Of a DNA stretch of 64,000 nucleotides, positions 25,470 through 34,695 are shown piece by piece; the first letter of the stretch is position 1, and every line of letters begins with the position of its first letter. The position numbers and the translations under genes were made by a program. The notes beneath the pieces were generated by a model. The model was not told the origin of the DNA. It made no database searches and worked only from the letters and a program-made list of their open reading frames with translations. Source of the DNA: a bacterium (GTDB lineage: Bacteria > CAIWAD01); assembly GCA_030429345.1 (NCBI GenBank), contig JAUIFJ010000008.1:88728-152727 (forward strand), read 5' to 3'.

Positions 25470-25889
25470 TCAGGCCTCGAGCGCGGCGTCCATCGTGATC
25501 TCGGGGCCGGCGAGGGCCTTCGAGACCGGGCAGTTGGCCTTGGCGGCCGCGGCGGCTTCCTGGAACTCGGCGTCGGAAATGCCGGGCACGGTCGCCTTGC
25601 AGTCCAGGTGGATCTTCGTGATCGTCGGGCCGTCGCCCAGTGTCACACGGGCCACGGTGCGGATCGAAGCGATCTCGTGTCCGCCCTTGCCCAGCACGGC
25701 GCTGAGGAACATCGAGAAGCAGCCCGCGTGAGCCGCGCCCAGCAGCTCCTCCGGATTCGCTCCGGTCTGGTCGCCGAAACGGCTGGCCCAGGTATAGGGG
25801 CCGCTCCAGGCTCCGCTTTCCAGTTCCAGCTTGCCGGCTCCGTCCTTGAGGGACCCTTTCCAGACGGCGGTGGCGCTCTTGATCGACAT
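25470..25889 (-). CDS. osmC: OsmC-family peroxiredoxin
   Basis: A 139-residue OsmC protein reducing organic hydroperoxides through two cysteines, seen here in AHAGCFSMFLS (near residue 57) and KANCPVSKAL (near residue 118). NPEELLGAAHAGC is the family's helix motif. The SKALAG ending fits OsmC rather than Ohr. The start follows AAGGAGT. It lies immediately upstream of the methionine-sulfoxide-reductase-like gene, and the two probably form a small oxidative-defence unit after dcd. Confidence 0.88.
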   Translation of the reverse strand: MSIKSATAVWKGSLKDGAGKLELESGAWSGPYTWASRFGDQTGANPEELLGAAHAGCFSMFLSAVLGKGGHEIASIRTVARVTLGDGPTITKIHLDCKATVPGISDAEFQEAAAAAKANCPVSKALAGPEITMDAALEA

Positions 25890-25907
25890 GGGGACTCCTT
25901 ATGAAGG

Positions 25908-26471
25908 TTATGCGGACGGGGCCTTGTCGGGACCTTCCGCGCTGTCGGCGTCGAGGAACACCCGGCTGCCCACGCTCTTGCGTTGGCCCTGGTACTTGCC
26001 GCGGTAGGGATTGGGCGTGCTGCGGTCCATGCGGCAGAAGACCAGCTGGCAGATGCGGCGCCCGGCCTCCAGCCGGATCGGCAGGCTGTTGGCGTTGTAC
26101 AGTTCGAGCGTGATACGCCCTTCGAATCCGGGATCGACCCAGCCGGCGTTCTGGATGAACAGGCCCATGCGGCCGATGCTGCTGCGGCCCTCGACGAAGG
26201 CCGTCAGGTTGTCCGGCAGCCGGACATACTCCAGGGTCGTCGCCAGCAGGAAGCTGTGCGGAGGCAGGGTGATGCTGTCGCCTTCGAACTCGCGGTACTC
26301 GATCTCCTCGTCCAGGCTGAGCACGTGCATGGTGTTGGCCTCGATGACGAGAAAGTGCCGCCCCAGGCGGCAGTCGACGGAGGCCGGCTGGATGCTGTGT
26401 TCGGCCAGCGGCTCGATGCCCAGCGTGTCCGCGGCGAGCATCTCCTTCAGGGTGCTGTCGGAAAGGATCAC
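25908..26471 (-). CDS. dcd: dCTP deaminase
   Basis: A 187-residue dCTP deaminase converting dCTP to dUTP (or dUMP in bifunctional members) for thymidylate supply. Start: GTG at 26471, 4-base overlap with the transketolase stop (GTGA) and a strong AAGGAGG upstream. Motifs: IQPASVDCRLGRHFLVIE near residue 26, the trimer active-site segment EGRSSIGRMGLFIQ near 95 and NAGWVDPGFEGRITLEL containing the catalytic Glu near 120. RICQLVFCRMD and YRGKYQGQ close the fold. Length is normal for the family. It is translationally coupled to tkt. Confidence 0.93.
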   Translation of the reverse strand: MILSDSTLKEMLAADTLGIEPLAEHSIQPASVDCRLGRHFLVIEANTMHVLSLDEEIEYREFEGDSITLPPHSFLLATTLEYVRLPDNLTAFVEGRSSIGRMGLFIQNAGWVDPGFEGRITLELYNANSLPIRLEAGRRICQLVFCRMDRSTPNPYRGKYQGQRKSVGSRVFLDADSAEGPDKAPSA

Positions 26472-28453
26472 GCCTCCTCCTTCAGCAGCTCGCGCGCTTC
26501 CTTTTCCAGGGCGTCCACGTGGATGCCCAGTTCCCGCATGGCCACATCGCCGGGGGCGCTCAGGCCGAAGCGCTCGATGCCCAGGACGCGCCCCCGCTCG
26601 CCGACCCATTCGCGCCACAGGGCTCCGACCCCCGCCTCAATGGCGATGCGCCGCCAGCAGCCTGTGGGAAGCACATCCTTGCGATACCCTCCGCCCTCGC
26701 GGCGGAAGCGTTCCATGGAGGGCATGCTGACCACGCGGACAGCCGGCCCCAGGCGTTCCGCGGCGGCAAGCGCCAACTGGACCTCGGAGCCGCTCGCCAG
26801 CAGGATCAGTTCCAGTTCGGCGGATTCGGGACGGATCACATAGGCGCCGTGTGTCGGCCCCCGCCTGCGCAGCGAGGCCGGGGCCGGTTCCAGGTCGGGC
26901 AGGTTCTGCCGGCTGAGCGACAGCACCGTCGGCCCTTCCCGCCTCATGAAGGCCGCGGCGACGGCGCCGGCGCTCTCCTCGGCATCGGCGGGGCGTATCA
27001 CGTCCAGGCCCGGTATCAGCCGCAGGCCGCTGACCGTCTCCACCGGCTGGTGGGTCGGTCCGTCCTCGCCGACCCCGACGCTGTCGTGCGTCAGGAAGTA
27101 GACCACCGGCAGGCCGGCCAGGGCCGCCAGGCGGATCGACGGCCGCAGGTAGTCGGCGAAGACCATGAAGGTCGCGCCGCTGGCGAGCAGGTGCCCGTCG
27201 TAGGCCATGCCGTTGAGAATCGCCCCCATGGCATGTTCGCGGATGCCGAAGCGGATGTTGCGCCCGGATGGCGTCTCACGTTCCAGGAAGCCGCCGTCCT
27301 CGATCAGGTTCTTCGTGCTGCCGTGCAGGTCGGCGCTGCCGCTGAGCAGGTGCGGCAGGCGGGTAGCCAGGGCGCTCAGCGCCTTGCCCGCCGCCGCCCG
27401 CGTGGCCTGGGGTTTGCCCGTGGCGAGGGTGCTAATGGACGCAAGCAGGTCCTCGTCGCCGGGAGCCGGATCCCGCAACAGCTCCGCCGCCGCGGCGTGT
27501 TCGTCGGCGAAAGCCTCCCAGCGGGCGTTCCAGATCTCGCGGTCCGTGCCCCGCTTCTCCTTCAGGTTGGCGAAGGCGCGGGCCACCTGGGGGTCCACGT
27601 GGAAGGTCTCTGCGGGAAGGCCCAGCCCGGCGCGCGCTTCGGCGGCGAAGGCCGTGCCGCCCTCGCCGTGCCCCTTGGCCGTTCCGGCCACCTGCGGAAT
27701 GCCGCGGGCGATCTCCGTGTCGACGAGGACGAGCCAGGGCCTGCCGGTGCGGGCCTGTCTCACGCGCGCCAATGTGTCACGAAGGGCGGCGACGTCGTGT
27801 CCGTCCACGCGGCAGACATCGAAGCCGATGGCGCGGAAGCGCGCTTCCGTGTCCTCGCTCTGGGTGGCCGAGGCAGGCGCGTCGAGCGTCACACGGTTGC
27901 TGTCGAAGAGCAGGACCAGGTCGTCCAGGCCCTGGTGGGCCGCGAAGGCGCAGGCCTCCATGGCGACGCCCTCCTGCATGCAGCCGTCACCGGCCAGGCA
28001 GAAGACCTTGTAGTCCAGCGGGGCTTCCGCATGGCGGGCCTTGAGCCAGCGCGCCGCCAGCGCCATGCCGACGGCGTTGCCGATGCCCTGCCCGAGAGGT
28101 CCCGTGGTACATTCCACGCCCGCCGTCTCGCCGAATTCCGGGTGACCGGGAGTGCGGCTGCCCAGGCGGCGAAAGGCCTTCAGGTCGTCCAGGGAAAGGT
28201 CGAAACCGGCCAGGTGCAGCCAGGCGTAGAGAAACATGCTGCCGTGTCCGGCGCTCAGCACGAAGCGGTCCCGGTTGATCCAGCGGGGGTCCGCCGGGTC
28301 CAGCCGCAAGGTGTCGCCGAAGAGAACCGCGCCCAGTTCGGCAGCGCCCAGCGGCAGTCCTAGATGTCCGGAGTTGCAGGCGCTGATGGCGTCGATCGCC
28401 AGTCCGCGCGCCGTGTCGGCCGCGCGGGCCAGCAGGGAGTCAGGCAGGAGCAT
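26468..28453 (-). CDS. tkt: Transketolase
   Basis: A full-length 661-residue transketolase of the pentose-phosphate pathway, transferring two-carbon ketol units with thiamine diphosphate. The ThDP-binding half includes NSGHLGLPLGAAELGAVLF (residues about 27-45), ECTTGPLGQGIGNAVGMALA (about 114-133) and the GDGCMQEGVAMEA motif (about 155). The pyrimidine-binding half has FGIREHAMGAILNGMAYDG near 405 and HDSVGVGEDGPTHQPVE near 465. The ribosome site is weak (GGAAA). The start overlaps nothing upstream; downstream it is coupled to dcd. Confidence 0.95.
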   Translation of the reverse strand: MLLPDSLLARAADTARGLAIDAISACNSGHLGLPLGAAELGAVLFGDTLRLDPADPRWINRDRFVLSAGHGSMFLYAWLHLAGFDLSLDDLKAFRRLGSRTPGHPEFGETAGVECTTGPLGQGIGNAVGMALAARWLKARHAEAPLDYKVFCLAGDGCMQEGVAMEACAFAAHQGLDDLVLLFDSNRVTLDAPASATQSEDTEARFRAIGFDVCRVDGHDVAALRDTLARVRQARTGRPWLVLVDTEIARGIPQVAGTAKGHGEGGTAFAAEARAGLGLPAETFHVDPQVARAFANLKEKRGTDREIWNARWEAFADEHAAAAELLRDPAPGDEDLLASISTLATGKPQATRAAAGKALSALATRLPHLLSGSADLHGSTKNLIEDGGFLERETPSGRNIRFGIREHAMGAILNGMAYDGHLLASGATFMVFADYLRPSIRLAALAGLPVVYFLTHDSVGVGEDGPTHQPVETVSGLRLIPGLDVIRPADAEESAGAVAAAFMRREGPTVLSLSRQNLPDLEPAPASLRRRGPTHGAYVIRPESAELELILLASGSEVQLALAAAERLGPAVRVVSMPSMERFRREGGGYRKDVLPTGCWRRIAIEAGVGALWREWVGERGRVLGIERFGLSAPGDVAMRELGIHVDALEKEARELLKEEA

Positions 28454-28658
28454 GCAGGGATTTCCAAGCTAGAGGAGTTGCCGACAAGCCGCGCCAATGC
28501 GCAGGCGCGCCCGCGAGGAACGGAACGCGCGCAAGGTGGCAAAACCCTGTCTGCCATGAAATGAACAGGGCCCCCGTTCCGTCCGCGGGCGGTGGGTTCA
28601 GGCAGGGGCTGGCTGGGAAAGGAATGCGGAAGGGAGGCCCTGGCGGACCTCCGCGCGG
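28454..28658. other. Intergenic gap between transketolase and the response regulator
   Basis: A stretch of 205 bases that should hold the transketolase promoter on the minus strand and the end of the signalling operon. A GGAGG/CCTCC stem (28642-28661) lacks a T-run. No convincing promoter hexamers, RNA gene or small coding region were recognised. Confidence 0.4.
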
Positions 28659-29078
28659 TCATGCGGAGGCGGGCGGGGAGTCGCTGTTCCGTGAGCCGTC
28701 CGGAATGTAGCGCTGGACAGCATCGATCAGGTCGGGCAGCGAGTACGGCTTGACGAGGATTCCCTCGACCGCTTGCCCGTCCAGGTTCTCGCGAATCTCC
28801 TCTTCCTCCTGACCGCTGGCCACGATGACCGGCTGGGTGAAGGCCTCGCCGCGCAGACGGCGCAGCAGCTCGGAGCCGCTCATGCGGGGCAGGGTCATGT
28901 CCAGAAGGATCAGGCAGGGAGAAGGTTGTCGCACACGCAGGCAGTCCAGGGCCGAGTCTCCGCAGTCGGCCAGGTAGACCGTGTGCCCCAGCCTCTCCAG
29001 CAGGCTCTGGAGAATGCTGCGGACATCCGGATCGTCCTCGACGACCAGGATCGGCGCTGCTTTTGCATCACAGCTCAC
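28659..29078 (-). CDS. Single-domain response regulator
   Basis: A stand-alone receiver of about 139 residues. ILVVEDDPDV gives the acidic pair, LILLDMTLPRMSG the phosphoacceptor Asp, VIVASGQ the Thr/Ser position (here Ala-Ser) and ILVKPYSLPDL the Lys. No ATG fits; the GTG at 29078, 6 bases after GAGGTG, is preferred over a GTG at 29084. There is no output domain, so it probably passes phosphate or acts on a protein partner. It is the last gene after the HPt protein and the hybrid kinase, suggesting a phosphorelay (kinase - HPt - regulator). Confidence 0.8.
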   Translation of the reverse strand: MSCDAKAAPILVVEDDPDVRSILQSLLERLGHTVYLADCGDSALDCLRVRQPSPCLILLDMTLPRMSGSELLRRLRGEAFTQPVIVASGQEEEEIRENLDGQAVEGILVKPYSLPDLIDAVQRYIPDGSRNSDSPPASA

Positions 29079-29139
29079 GGCCACCTCGCTCCGTCCCGTG
29101 AATCCGCCCGCATGGCGCCAGGTCCGCCGGCTCCATCCA

Positions 29140-29496
29140 TCAATCGGCAAGATAGGATGAAAAGAACTGCTCGGCACGATCGAATTCCTGGCGCAGGCGA
29201 TCCAGCAGCTCGATGCCCCGGCTGAGGTCGCCCTGGCGGGCCAGGGCCTCAAGTTCGAAGGCCACTTCCCGCACCAGGTTGGTGCCCACGTTGCTGCTCG
29301 CGCCCTTGATGGTATGGGCCTCGCGCTCGACGCGGTCCAGGTCGGAACCGTTGAGCGCCTCATCGAGCGTGTCCAAACGCTGGCGAGTATCCACGCGGTA
29401 CATTTCGATCAGTTCGGCCGCGAACTCCTTGTCGCCGTCGGTCATCACTTCCAGATGATCGACGTCCACGGGGGTGGCCGCATCAAAGTCGCCCAT
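29140..29496 (-). CDS. Histidine phosphotransfer (HPt) protein
   Basis: A 118-residue four-helix HPt protein with the phospho-histidine motif REAHTIKGASSNVG near residues 61-74. The start at 29496 (MGDFDAATP) follows GGAGGAAAC; an in-frame ATG 17 codons earlier lies in the kinase tail region and is rejected. It lies 29 bases after the hybrid kinase gene and before a lone receiver, so it probably relays phosphate between them. It is similar in pattern to the HPt domain at the end of that kinase, so an internal duplication is possible. Confidence 0.85.
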   Translation of the reverse strand: MGDFDAATPVDVDHLEVMTDGDKEFAAELIEMYRVDTRQRLDTLDEALNGSDLDRVEREAHTIKGASSNVGTNLVREVAFELEALARQGDLSRGIELLDRLRQEFDRAEQFFSSYLAD

Positions 29497-29525
29497 GTTT
29501 CCTCCTTGTTCACTTGCGCCCGACT

Positions 29526-32384
29526 TCAGGCCGAAGGCTGGCGGCACTGGTCCAGGTACTGCTCCAGCTCCTGGCGCACTTCCTCGTATTCCCTGCGCAG
29601 CGAACCCAGCAGGCCGGGCGCCTCACCAAGCTGCCCCTGGCTGCCCTGCTGTTCCAGTTCGAAGGCGATTTCCCTCATGATCTGGGCGCCGATCCCGGCG
29701 CAGATCCCCTTCACCGTATGCGCTTCCAGGTGGACCACTTCCGACTCGCTCTTGCCGATGGCCTCTTCCAGGGTGTTCAGGCGGCGCTCGGCGTCGCGCA
29801 GGAAGAGCCGGATCAGTTCCTGTTCGAAGGCGACATCTCCTTCACTATCGTCGCGCAGAAGACTGAGGTCCAGTCTCACGGCGGATTCTTCGCTCTCCTC
29901 GGCTGCCGGGACCTTGGAAGAAACCGCCTCGGCCTCTCCGGAAAGGGCTTCCTGGACATCCCCGTTTTCCTGTCGGGGCAGATAGCGGTCCAACAGGGCA
30001 AAGAGAGCCCGTCGCCGGACGGGTTTTTCCAGGTAGTCGTCCATGCCGGCGGAAATGCAGCGCTCCCGATCGCCGCCGACCGCGTTGGCCGTCAAGGCGA
30101 CAATGCGGGTCCACTTGCCGGCTTCTTCCTGGCGAAAGCGCCGCGTGGCGCTCAGGCCGTCGAGGCGCGGCATCATGCAGTCCATCAGCACCAGGTCGAA
30201 GTCCTCCGCGACCATGCGCTCCAGGGCCTCCAGGCCGTCCACCGCCGTGTCCACCCGGTAGTCGCGGCGGCGCAACAGGTTCTGGATCAGGCTCAGGTTG
30301 ACCGGATTGTCGTCGACAGCCAGGATCCTGTATCCCGCGTAGCCCGTCTCGACGCCCGAAGCGGGGCCGGCCGGGGGCTTCTCTTCCTTCTTCGCTTGCT
30401 GTTCTTTCGGCGGGAGAACCCGGCGCAGTCCTTCACAGGAGTGCACTCCCTCTTCCTGGAACAGGCTGGCAAGGGCCAGGCTGCGCACCGGCCGCGTGAG
30501 AATCGCCGAGAACTGCTGCAGGTCCAGCTGATCGTTCTCCGCCAGGCTGGAAGGCGCCAGCAGCACGCGCAGGGTCTCGGCAGGCAGCTCGCGCTGCAGG
30601 CGCTGGAGCTGGTCCGGACGGCAGTTGCTGAAGACTTCCCAGGAAATCAGGATCACGCGGGGCCGCCATTCGCTCCACTGGGGGTCGCGCAGCAGATGCA
30701 GGGCCGTTTCCAGATCGTCCACATCCGTCGAGTCCACTCCCAGGGCCTGCAGCCGGCAATGCACGGCCTCGCAGATCAACGGATTGTGCTCGACCAGCAG
30801 CAGCCGCTGCCCTCCCGCGACCTGGGGCAGTCCGGCCTGCAGCAGGTCGAACTGGATCTTGAAAGTGAAGATGCTTCCCGCGCCGGGCTTGCTGCGCGCC
30901 GTGATCCGTCCGCCCATCATCTCCACCAGGCGGCGGCTGATGCTCAGGCCCAGGCCCAGGCCCTCGTGACGCCGCGACAAGGAACCATCGGCCTGGACGA
31001 AGGGCTCGAAGAGCGTCGCCATCTGGTCCGGCTCCATGCCGATGCCCGTATCACGAATCTCGAAGCAGACCGTCACCTTGCCTTCGGCCTGGTGCATGCG
31101 GCTGACGCGCAGGGCCACTTCCCCCGCATCGGTGAACTTGACCGCGTTGCCGGTCAGGTTGTGCAGGATCTGCCGCAGCCGGGCCGCGTCGCCCTGCAGG
31201 CGGAAGGGCACGTCCTGCTCGATCAGGCAGACCAGTTCCAGCTTCTTGTCGTGCGCCGTCCGCATGTGCGCGTCGCAGACCGACTCCAGCAGGCTGTGCA
31301 GGTCGAAGTCGACCTGGCTCAGTTCGAAGGACTCGTTCTCCAGCCGGCTGAAGGCCAGCAGGTCGTTGATGACTTCCAGCAGCTGGTCCACCGCGTCCTG
31401 TATACGGCCGATCAGGGTCCGCTCGCTGCCGCGCCCCGGCGACGCGTCGAGCAGTTCCAGGTTGCCGACCAGGTTGTTCAGCGGCGTGCGGATCTCGTGG
31501 CTGATCGCGGCCAGGAAGTCGTTGCGCAGGCGCCCTGCCTCCTCGACCTTCGCCTTCAGCGCGTCGAGATCGCGCCGCGAGCGCTCTCTCAGCCGCTGCC
31601 GGCTGCGGTGCAGGCGCAGCAGGGTGTGTCCCAGGTGGCGCAGTTCCGGAATGGGGTGCTCCTCCCAGCGCCGGATCTCGTCGGTCGACAGGCGGGCCAC
31701 CCCCCGACCGGCCATCTCCTCCAGGGGACGGATCGCCGTTTGTCGCACAACCAGGTAGAATCCGGCGCAGAGGACGAGCAGCAGCATGCTGCCCAGCAGG
31801 ATCCACATGCGCTGGCTGCGCTCGAACTGGGCGATGCTCCTTTCGATGGAGTGCAGCTCGCGGTTCCCCGCCAGGATCAGCTTGCGGAAGCCGAAGGTAT
31901 TCGCGTATACGGCGGCGATCACGGCCTCGACCAGCGCGCCGCGCAGTTCCGCGTCCTCCGTCTCCAGGGCCTGCGCCAGCGCCATGCGGATGCCGCCGTA
32001 CTGCTCGTCGATGCTGCTCAGGCGGTGGCTGCGGTCGTCGGGAAGGGGCAGAAGGCCGACATCCGTGATACGCTTCCGGATCTCTCCCGCCTGGCCGGCG
32101 GCCAGGCGCAGCAGCGAGGCGTCCGGAGAGCGCCGCAGCTCCTCGACGGTCCTGTAGAGGTCCGCGATGCCGTGGTCGAGCACGGCCAGGCTACTGACCT
32201 TCTGCTGCTGCAGCAGGGCCGCATGACGCAGCTCGCCCAGGCGCCCTCCGCTCGCATGCAGGGCGAAGAAGAGGGCCAGGAAGCACAAGGCGAGAATCCC
32301 CAGCCAGAGGCGCAGGCGGAGATCGATCCTCATGCCGGTAGCCGCGGTCGAATGCCGCGCGGGATCCGCTCCCTCCAGGCTCAT
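29526..32384 (-). CDS. BarA-type hybrid sensor histidine kinase (HisKA-HATPase-REC-REC-HPt)
   Basis: A membrane kinase of about 952 residues. The ATG at 32384 overlaps the PilZ stop (ATGA); an alternative ATG at 32333 begins just before the first membrane helix (LGILALCFLALFFALHA). A periplasmic helical sensor segment and a second helix (ILLGSMLLLVLCAGFYLVV) are followed by a HAMP-like linker. The H-box AAISHEIRTPLNNLVGNLEL lies near residue 290, the N-box NLTGNAVKF near 410 and the G-box DTGIGM after it. A degenerate receiver (LLLVEHNPL, Asp site lost) precedes a normal one (AVDDNPVNL, LMDCMMPRLDG). The C-terminal HPt carries EAHTVKGICAGIG near 889. The signal is unknown. Confidence 0.88.
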   Translation of the reverse strand: MSLEGADPARHSTAATGMRIDLRLRLWLGILALCFLALFFALHASGGRLGELRHAALLQQQKVSSLAVLDHGIADLYRTVEELRRSPDASLLRLAAGQAGEIRKRITDVGLLPLPDDRSHRLSSIDEQYGGIRMALAQALETEDAELRGALVEAVIAAVYANTFGFRKLILAGNRELHSIERSIAQFERSQRMWILLGSMLLLVLCAGFYLVVRQTAIRPLEEMAGRGVARLSTDEIRRWEEHPIPELRHLGHTLLRLHRSRQRLRERSRRDLDALKAKVEEAGRLRNDFLAAISHEIRTPLNNLVGNLELLDASPGRGSERTLIGRIQDAVDQLLEVINDLLAFSRLENESFELSQVDFDLHSLLESVCDAHMRTAHDKKLELVCLIEQDVPFRLQGDAARLRQILHNLTGNAVKFTDAGEVALRVSRMHQAEGKVTVCFEIRDTGIGMEPDQMATLFEPFVQADGSLSRRHEGLGLGLSISRRLVEMMGGRITARSKPGAGSIFTFKIQFDLLQAGLPQVAGGQRLLLVEHNPLICEAVHCRLQALGVDSTDVDDLETALHLLRDPQWSEWRPRVILISWEVFSNCRPDQLQRLQRELPAETLRVLLAPSSLAENDQLDLQQFSAILTRPVRSLALASLFQEEGVHSCEGLRRVLPPKEQQAKKEEKPPAGPASGVETGYAGYRILAVDDNPVNLSLIQNLLRRRDYRVDTAVDGLEALERMVAEDFDLVLMDCMMPRLDGLSATRRFRQEEAGKWTRIVALTANAVGGDRERCISAGMDDYLEKPVRRRALFALLDRYLPRQENGDVQEALSGEAEAVSSKVPAAEESEESAVRLDLSLLRDDSEGDVAFEQELIRLFLRDAERRLNTLEEAIGKSESEVVHLEAHTVKGICAGIGAQIMREIAFELEQQGSQGQLGEAPGLLGSLRREYEEVRQELEQYLDQCRQPSA

Positions 32385-32752
32385 TCCCGGACCTTCAGTC
32401 CTGTGTGACGGCGGAACTCGCCCTCGACCTCCGGAAGCGAGCTCGCATTGTAGCGCACCAGGTTCTGCAGGTGCAGCAGGCTTTCCGGCCCTTCCAGGTG
32501 CTCGAAGCTCAGGGCCATGCCTTCCGCGTCGCTGCGCACGACTTTCGCGGCGGCGCGGATCGCGGCGCCGCTCTCGAGGCCCAGGTCGAAGGAGACGCGG
32601 CATTCGGTCCCTTCGGGAAGCGGCGTATCACAGCAGAGGAAGACGCCATTGAGGCTCAGGTCTCGCGTGCGGCTGCTTTCCACGCTGTTGCCGCCGTCCA
32701 GGTCGACTTCCACGTGTACGACGACACGGGTGAATTCGCGGGTGTCGGACAT
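32381..32752 (-). CDS. PilZ-domain c-di-GMP receptor
   Basis: A 123-residue single PilZ domain. The c-di-GMP-binding signature is complete: an Arg-rich start REFTR (RxxxR) near residues 5-9 and DLSLNGVFL (D/NxSxxG) near residue 32. VRSDAEGMALSFEHLEG is the usual later strand. It lies between cheR and the hybrid kinase gene and overlaps the latter by 4 bases, so it is part of the chemotaxis/motility transcript and probably links c-di-GMP level to flagellar behaviour. Confidence 0.85.
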   Translation of the reverse strand: MSDTREFTRVVVHVEVDLDGGNSVESSRTRDLSLNGVFLCCDTPLPEGTECRVSFDLGLESGAAIRAAAKVVRSDAEGMALSFEHLEGPESLLHLQNLVRYNASSLPEVEGEFRRHTGLKVRE

Positions 32753-32762
32753 TTTCTCCTCC

Positions 32763-33608
32763 TCAGAGTCCCGCGGGCGCGGGCACCGCTTCGCGGACGC
32801 GGTAATACATGAAGCGGCCCATGCTTTCCTGGCCGAAGCCGCGGTCCACGTTCAACACGCTTTCGCTGCTGCCCAGGACCAGCACGCCCTCGGGCCCCAG
32901 CAGGCTCTTGACGCGTCCCAGGATGCGGCGCTTGGTTTCCAGGTCGAAATAGATCAGCACGTTGCGCATCATCACGATGTCCCAGCTTCCGTGCAGCGAC
33001 CAGTTGCCGATCAGGTTCATCAGGCGGAAATCGACCATGCGGCGCAGATCGTCCTTGAGCACCCAGTGGTCGCCGACCTTGTTGAAGTGCTTGACCAGCA
33101 TCATCGCCGGCAGGCCGCGGTTGACCTCCAGCTGGCTGAAGCGGCCCTCCTTGCAGCGTTCGATCATCTCGTGCGAGATGTCGGTGGCGACAAAATCGAT
33201 CTGCCAGCCGGCGAGCTGCGGAAAGTGCTCCTTCAATAGCAGGGCCACGCTGAAGGGTTCCTGGCCGCTGCTCGCCGCCGCGCACCAGATGCGCAGGCGC
33301 CGGGTGGCGGCGCGCTTCTCGATCAGCTCGGGAAGGATCGCAGTCTTGAGCGCTTCGAAGGGGAACACATCTCGGAAGAAATAGGTCTCGTTGGTGGTCA
33401 TCAGGTCGACCACCCGCTGCTGCATCAGTTCCACAGGCTGCGCCCGCAAGTGGGCAATGAAGTCGGACAGGGAGCCGAAGCCTTCCTGCTGGACGATCGT
33501 CGCCAGGCGCAGTTCGACCAGGTATTCCTTGTCGTCATCCAGCACGATGGCCGAGCGCTCGCGCACCAGGTCACGGATATACTCGAAGTCCATGCGGTTC
33601 AGTGCCAT
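32763..33608 (-). CDS. cheR: Chemotaxis protein methyltransferase CheR
   Basis: A 281-residue S-adenosylmethionine-dependent methyltransferase that methylates glutamates on chemoreceptors. The N-terminal helical domain (DFEYIRDLVRERSAIVL) is followed by TTNETYFFRD, WCAAASSGQEPFSVALLL (SAM site), VATDISHEMIERCKEG and MMRNVLIYFDLETKRRIL, all classic CheR segments. Length is normal. It lies between cheB and pilZ. No chemoreceptor gene is present in the window, so its targets are encoded elsewhere. Confidence 0.95.
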   Translation of the reverse strand: MALNRMDFEYIRDLVRERSAIVLDDDKEYLVELRLATIVQQEGFGSLSDFIAHLRAQPVELMQQRVVDLMTTNETYFFRDVFPFEALKTAILPELIEKRAATRRLRIWCAAASSGQEPFSVALLLKEHFPQLAGWQIDFVATDISHEMIERCKEGRFSQLEVNRGLPAMMLVKHFNKVGDHWVLKDDLRRMVDFRLMNLIGNWSLHGSWDIVMMRNVLIYFDLETKRRILGRVKSLLGPEGVLVLGSSESVLNVDRGFGQESMGRFMYYRVREAVPAPAGL

Positions 33609-33621
33609 GGGTTCATCCCGT

Positions 33622-34695
33622 TCAGATTGACAGCGACAAGCGGGTGCTCACCAGGTCGGTGACGCGCGCCGCAATGGCGTCCAGCGGCAGGACTTCGCTG
33701 GCCAGGCCTGCCTGCACCACGGCTCCCGGCATGCCCCAGACCACGCTGCTTTCCTCGTCCTGGGCCAGCAGCCGCCCTCCCTCGCGGACCAGGGTTTCCG
33801 CCCCGCGCGCCCCGTCCTGGCCCATGCCGGTCAGCATCAGGGCCAGACAGCCCCCGCCGACCGTGCGGGCCGCCGAGCGGAAGAGCACGTCGACGGCCGG
33901 CCGGCAGGAATTCTCCGGCGGATCGTCGGTCAGGCGGATCTGCAGCCGGCCCTTGGCCTCCTGCAGTTCCATGTGGCGGTTGCCCGGCGCGATCAGCGCC
34001 TCGCCCGGCAGAAGGACCTCGCCCTCCTTCGCCTCGCGCACGGTCATGGCCACCTTGCTGTTCAGCCTCTCGGCCAGGATGCCGGTGAACATGGGCGGCA
34101 TGTGCTGCACGATGGCCACAGGGACCGGCAGGTCTCCCGGCAGCGCCGAAAAGAGGCGCATCAGGGCTTCCGGGCCGCCGGTGCTGACGCCGATCACCAG
34201 CAGGCGCACGGGCGCGTTGCTCCGGGTGGCCACTCGGCGCGGCACGGGAGCGGGAGGGGCGCTTGCCGGGTTTCGCGAACTCCGGCGGGAAGCACAGAGC
34301 TGCTTGATGCGGGGCAGCAGTTCGCCGCGCACCACTCGCACAGCTTCCTGCGGATCCGCCACCTTCTCGGGCTTGGTCACGTAGTCGTTGGCCCCGTGCG
34401 ACAGCGCCTCGATGGTGGCCGTCCCGCCGCGCAGGGTCAGGGTGCTGAACATGATCACCGGCAGGCGGGGCCATTCGCGGCGCAGTTCCTTGAGCGCGGT
34501 CAGGCCGTCCATCACCGGCATTTCCACATCCAGGGTCAGCAGATCGGGCTGCAGGCTTCGCGCCAGCTCGAGGGCCTCCTGCCCGTTGCGCGCGCGTCCG
34601 CAGACTTCCACTTCCGGATCCGCTGAAAGAGCCTGCTCGATCAGGCGCCGCACGACACTGCTGTCGTCGACGATGAGCACGCGAATTGCCTTCAT
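33622..34695 (-). CDS. cheB: Chemotaxis response regulator protein-glutamate methylesterase CheB
   Basis: A 357-residue protein with an N-terminal receiver (VLIVDDSSVVRRL, TLDVEMPVMDGLTALKEL, DYVTKPEK) and a C-terminal methylesterase with the catalytic triad segments GVSTGGPEALMRL (Ser), VQHMPPMFTGIL (His) and LTGMGQDGARGAE (Asp). It removes receptor methyl groups when phosphorylated by CheA. The ATG at 34695 overlaps the CheY-like stop by 4 bases; a longer upstream frame is a shadow of that gene. Confidence 0.95.
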   Translation of the reverse strand: MKAIRVLIVDDSSVVRRLIEQALSADPEVEVCGRARNGQEALELARSLQPDLLTLDVEMPVMDGLTALKELRREWPRLPVIMFSTLTLRGGTATIEALSHGANDYVTKPEKVADPQEAVRVVRGELLPRIKQLCASRRSSRNPASAPPAPVPRRVATRSNAPVRLLVIGVSTGGPEALMRLFSALPGDLPVPVAIVQHMPPMFTGILAERLNSKVAMTVREAKEGEVLLPGEALIAPGNRHMELQEAKGRLQIRLTDDPPENSCRPAVDVLFRSAARTVGGGCLALMLTGMGQDGARGAETLVREGGRLLAQDEESSVVWGMPGAVVQAGLASEVLPLDAIAARVTDLVSTRLSLSI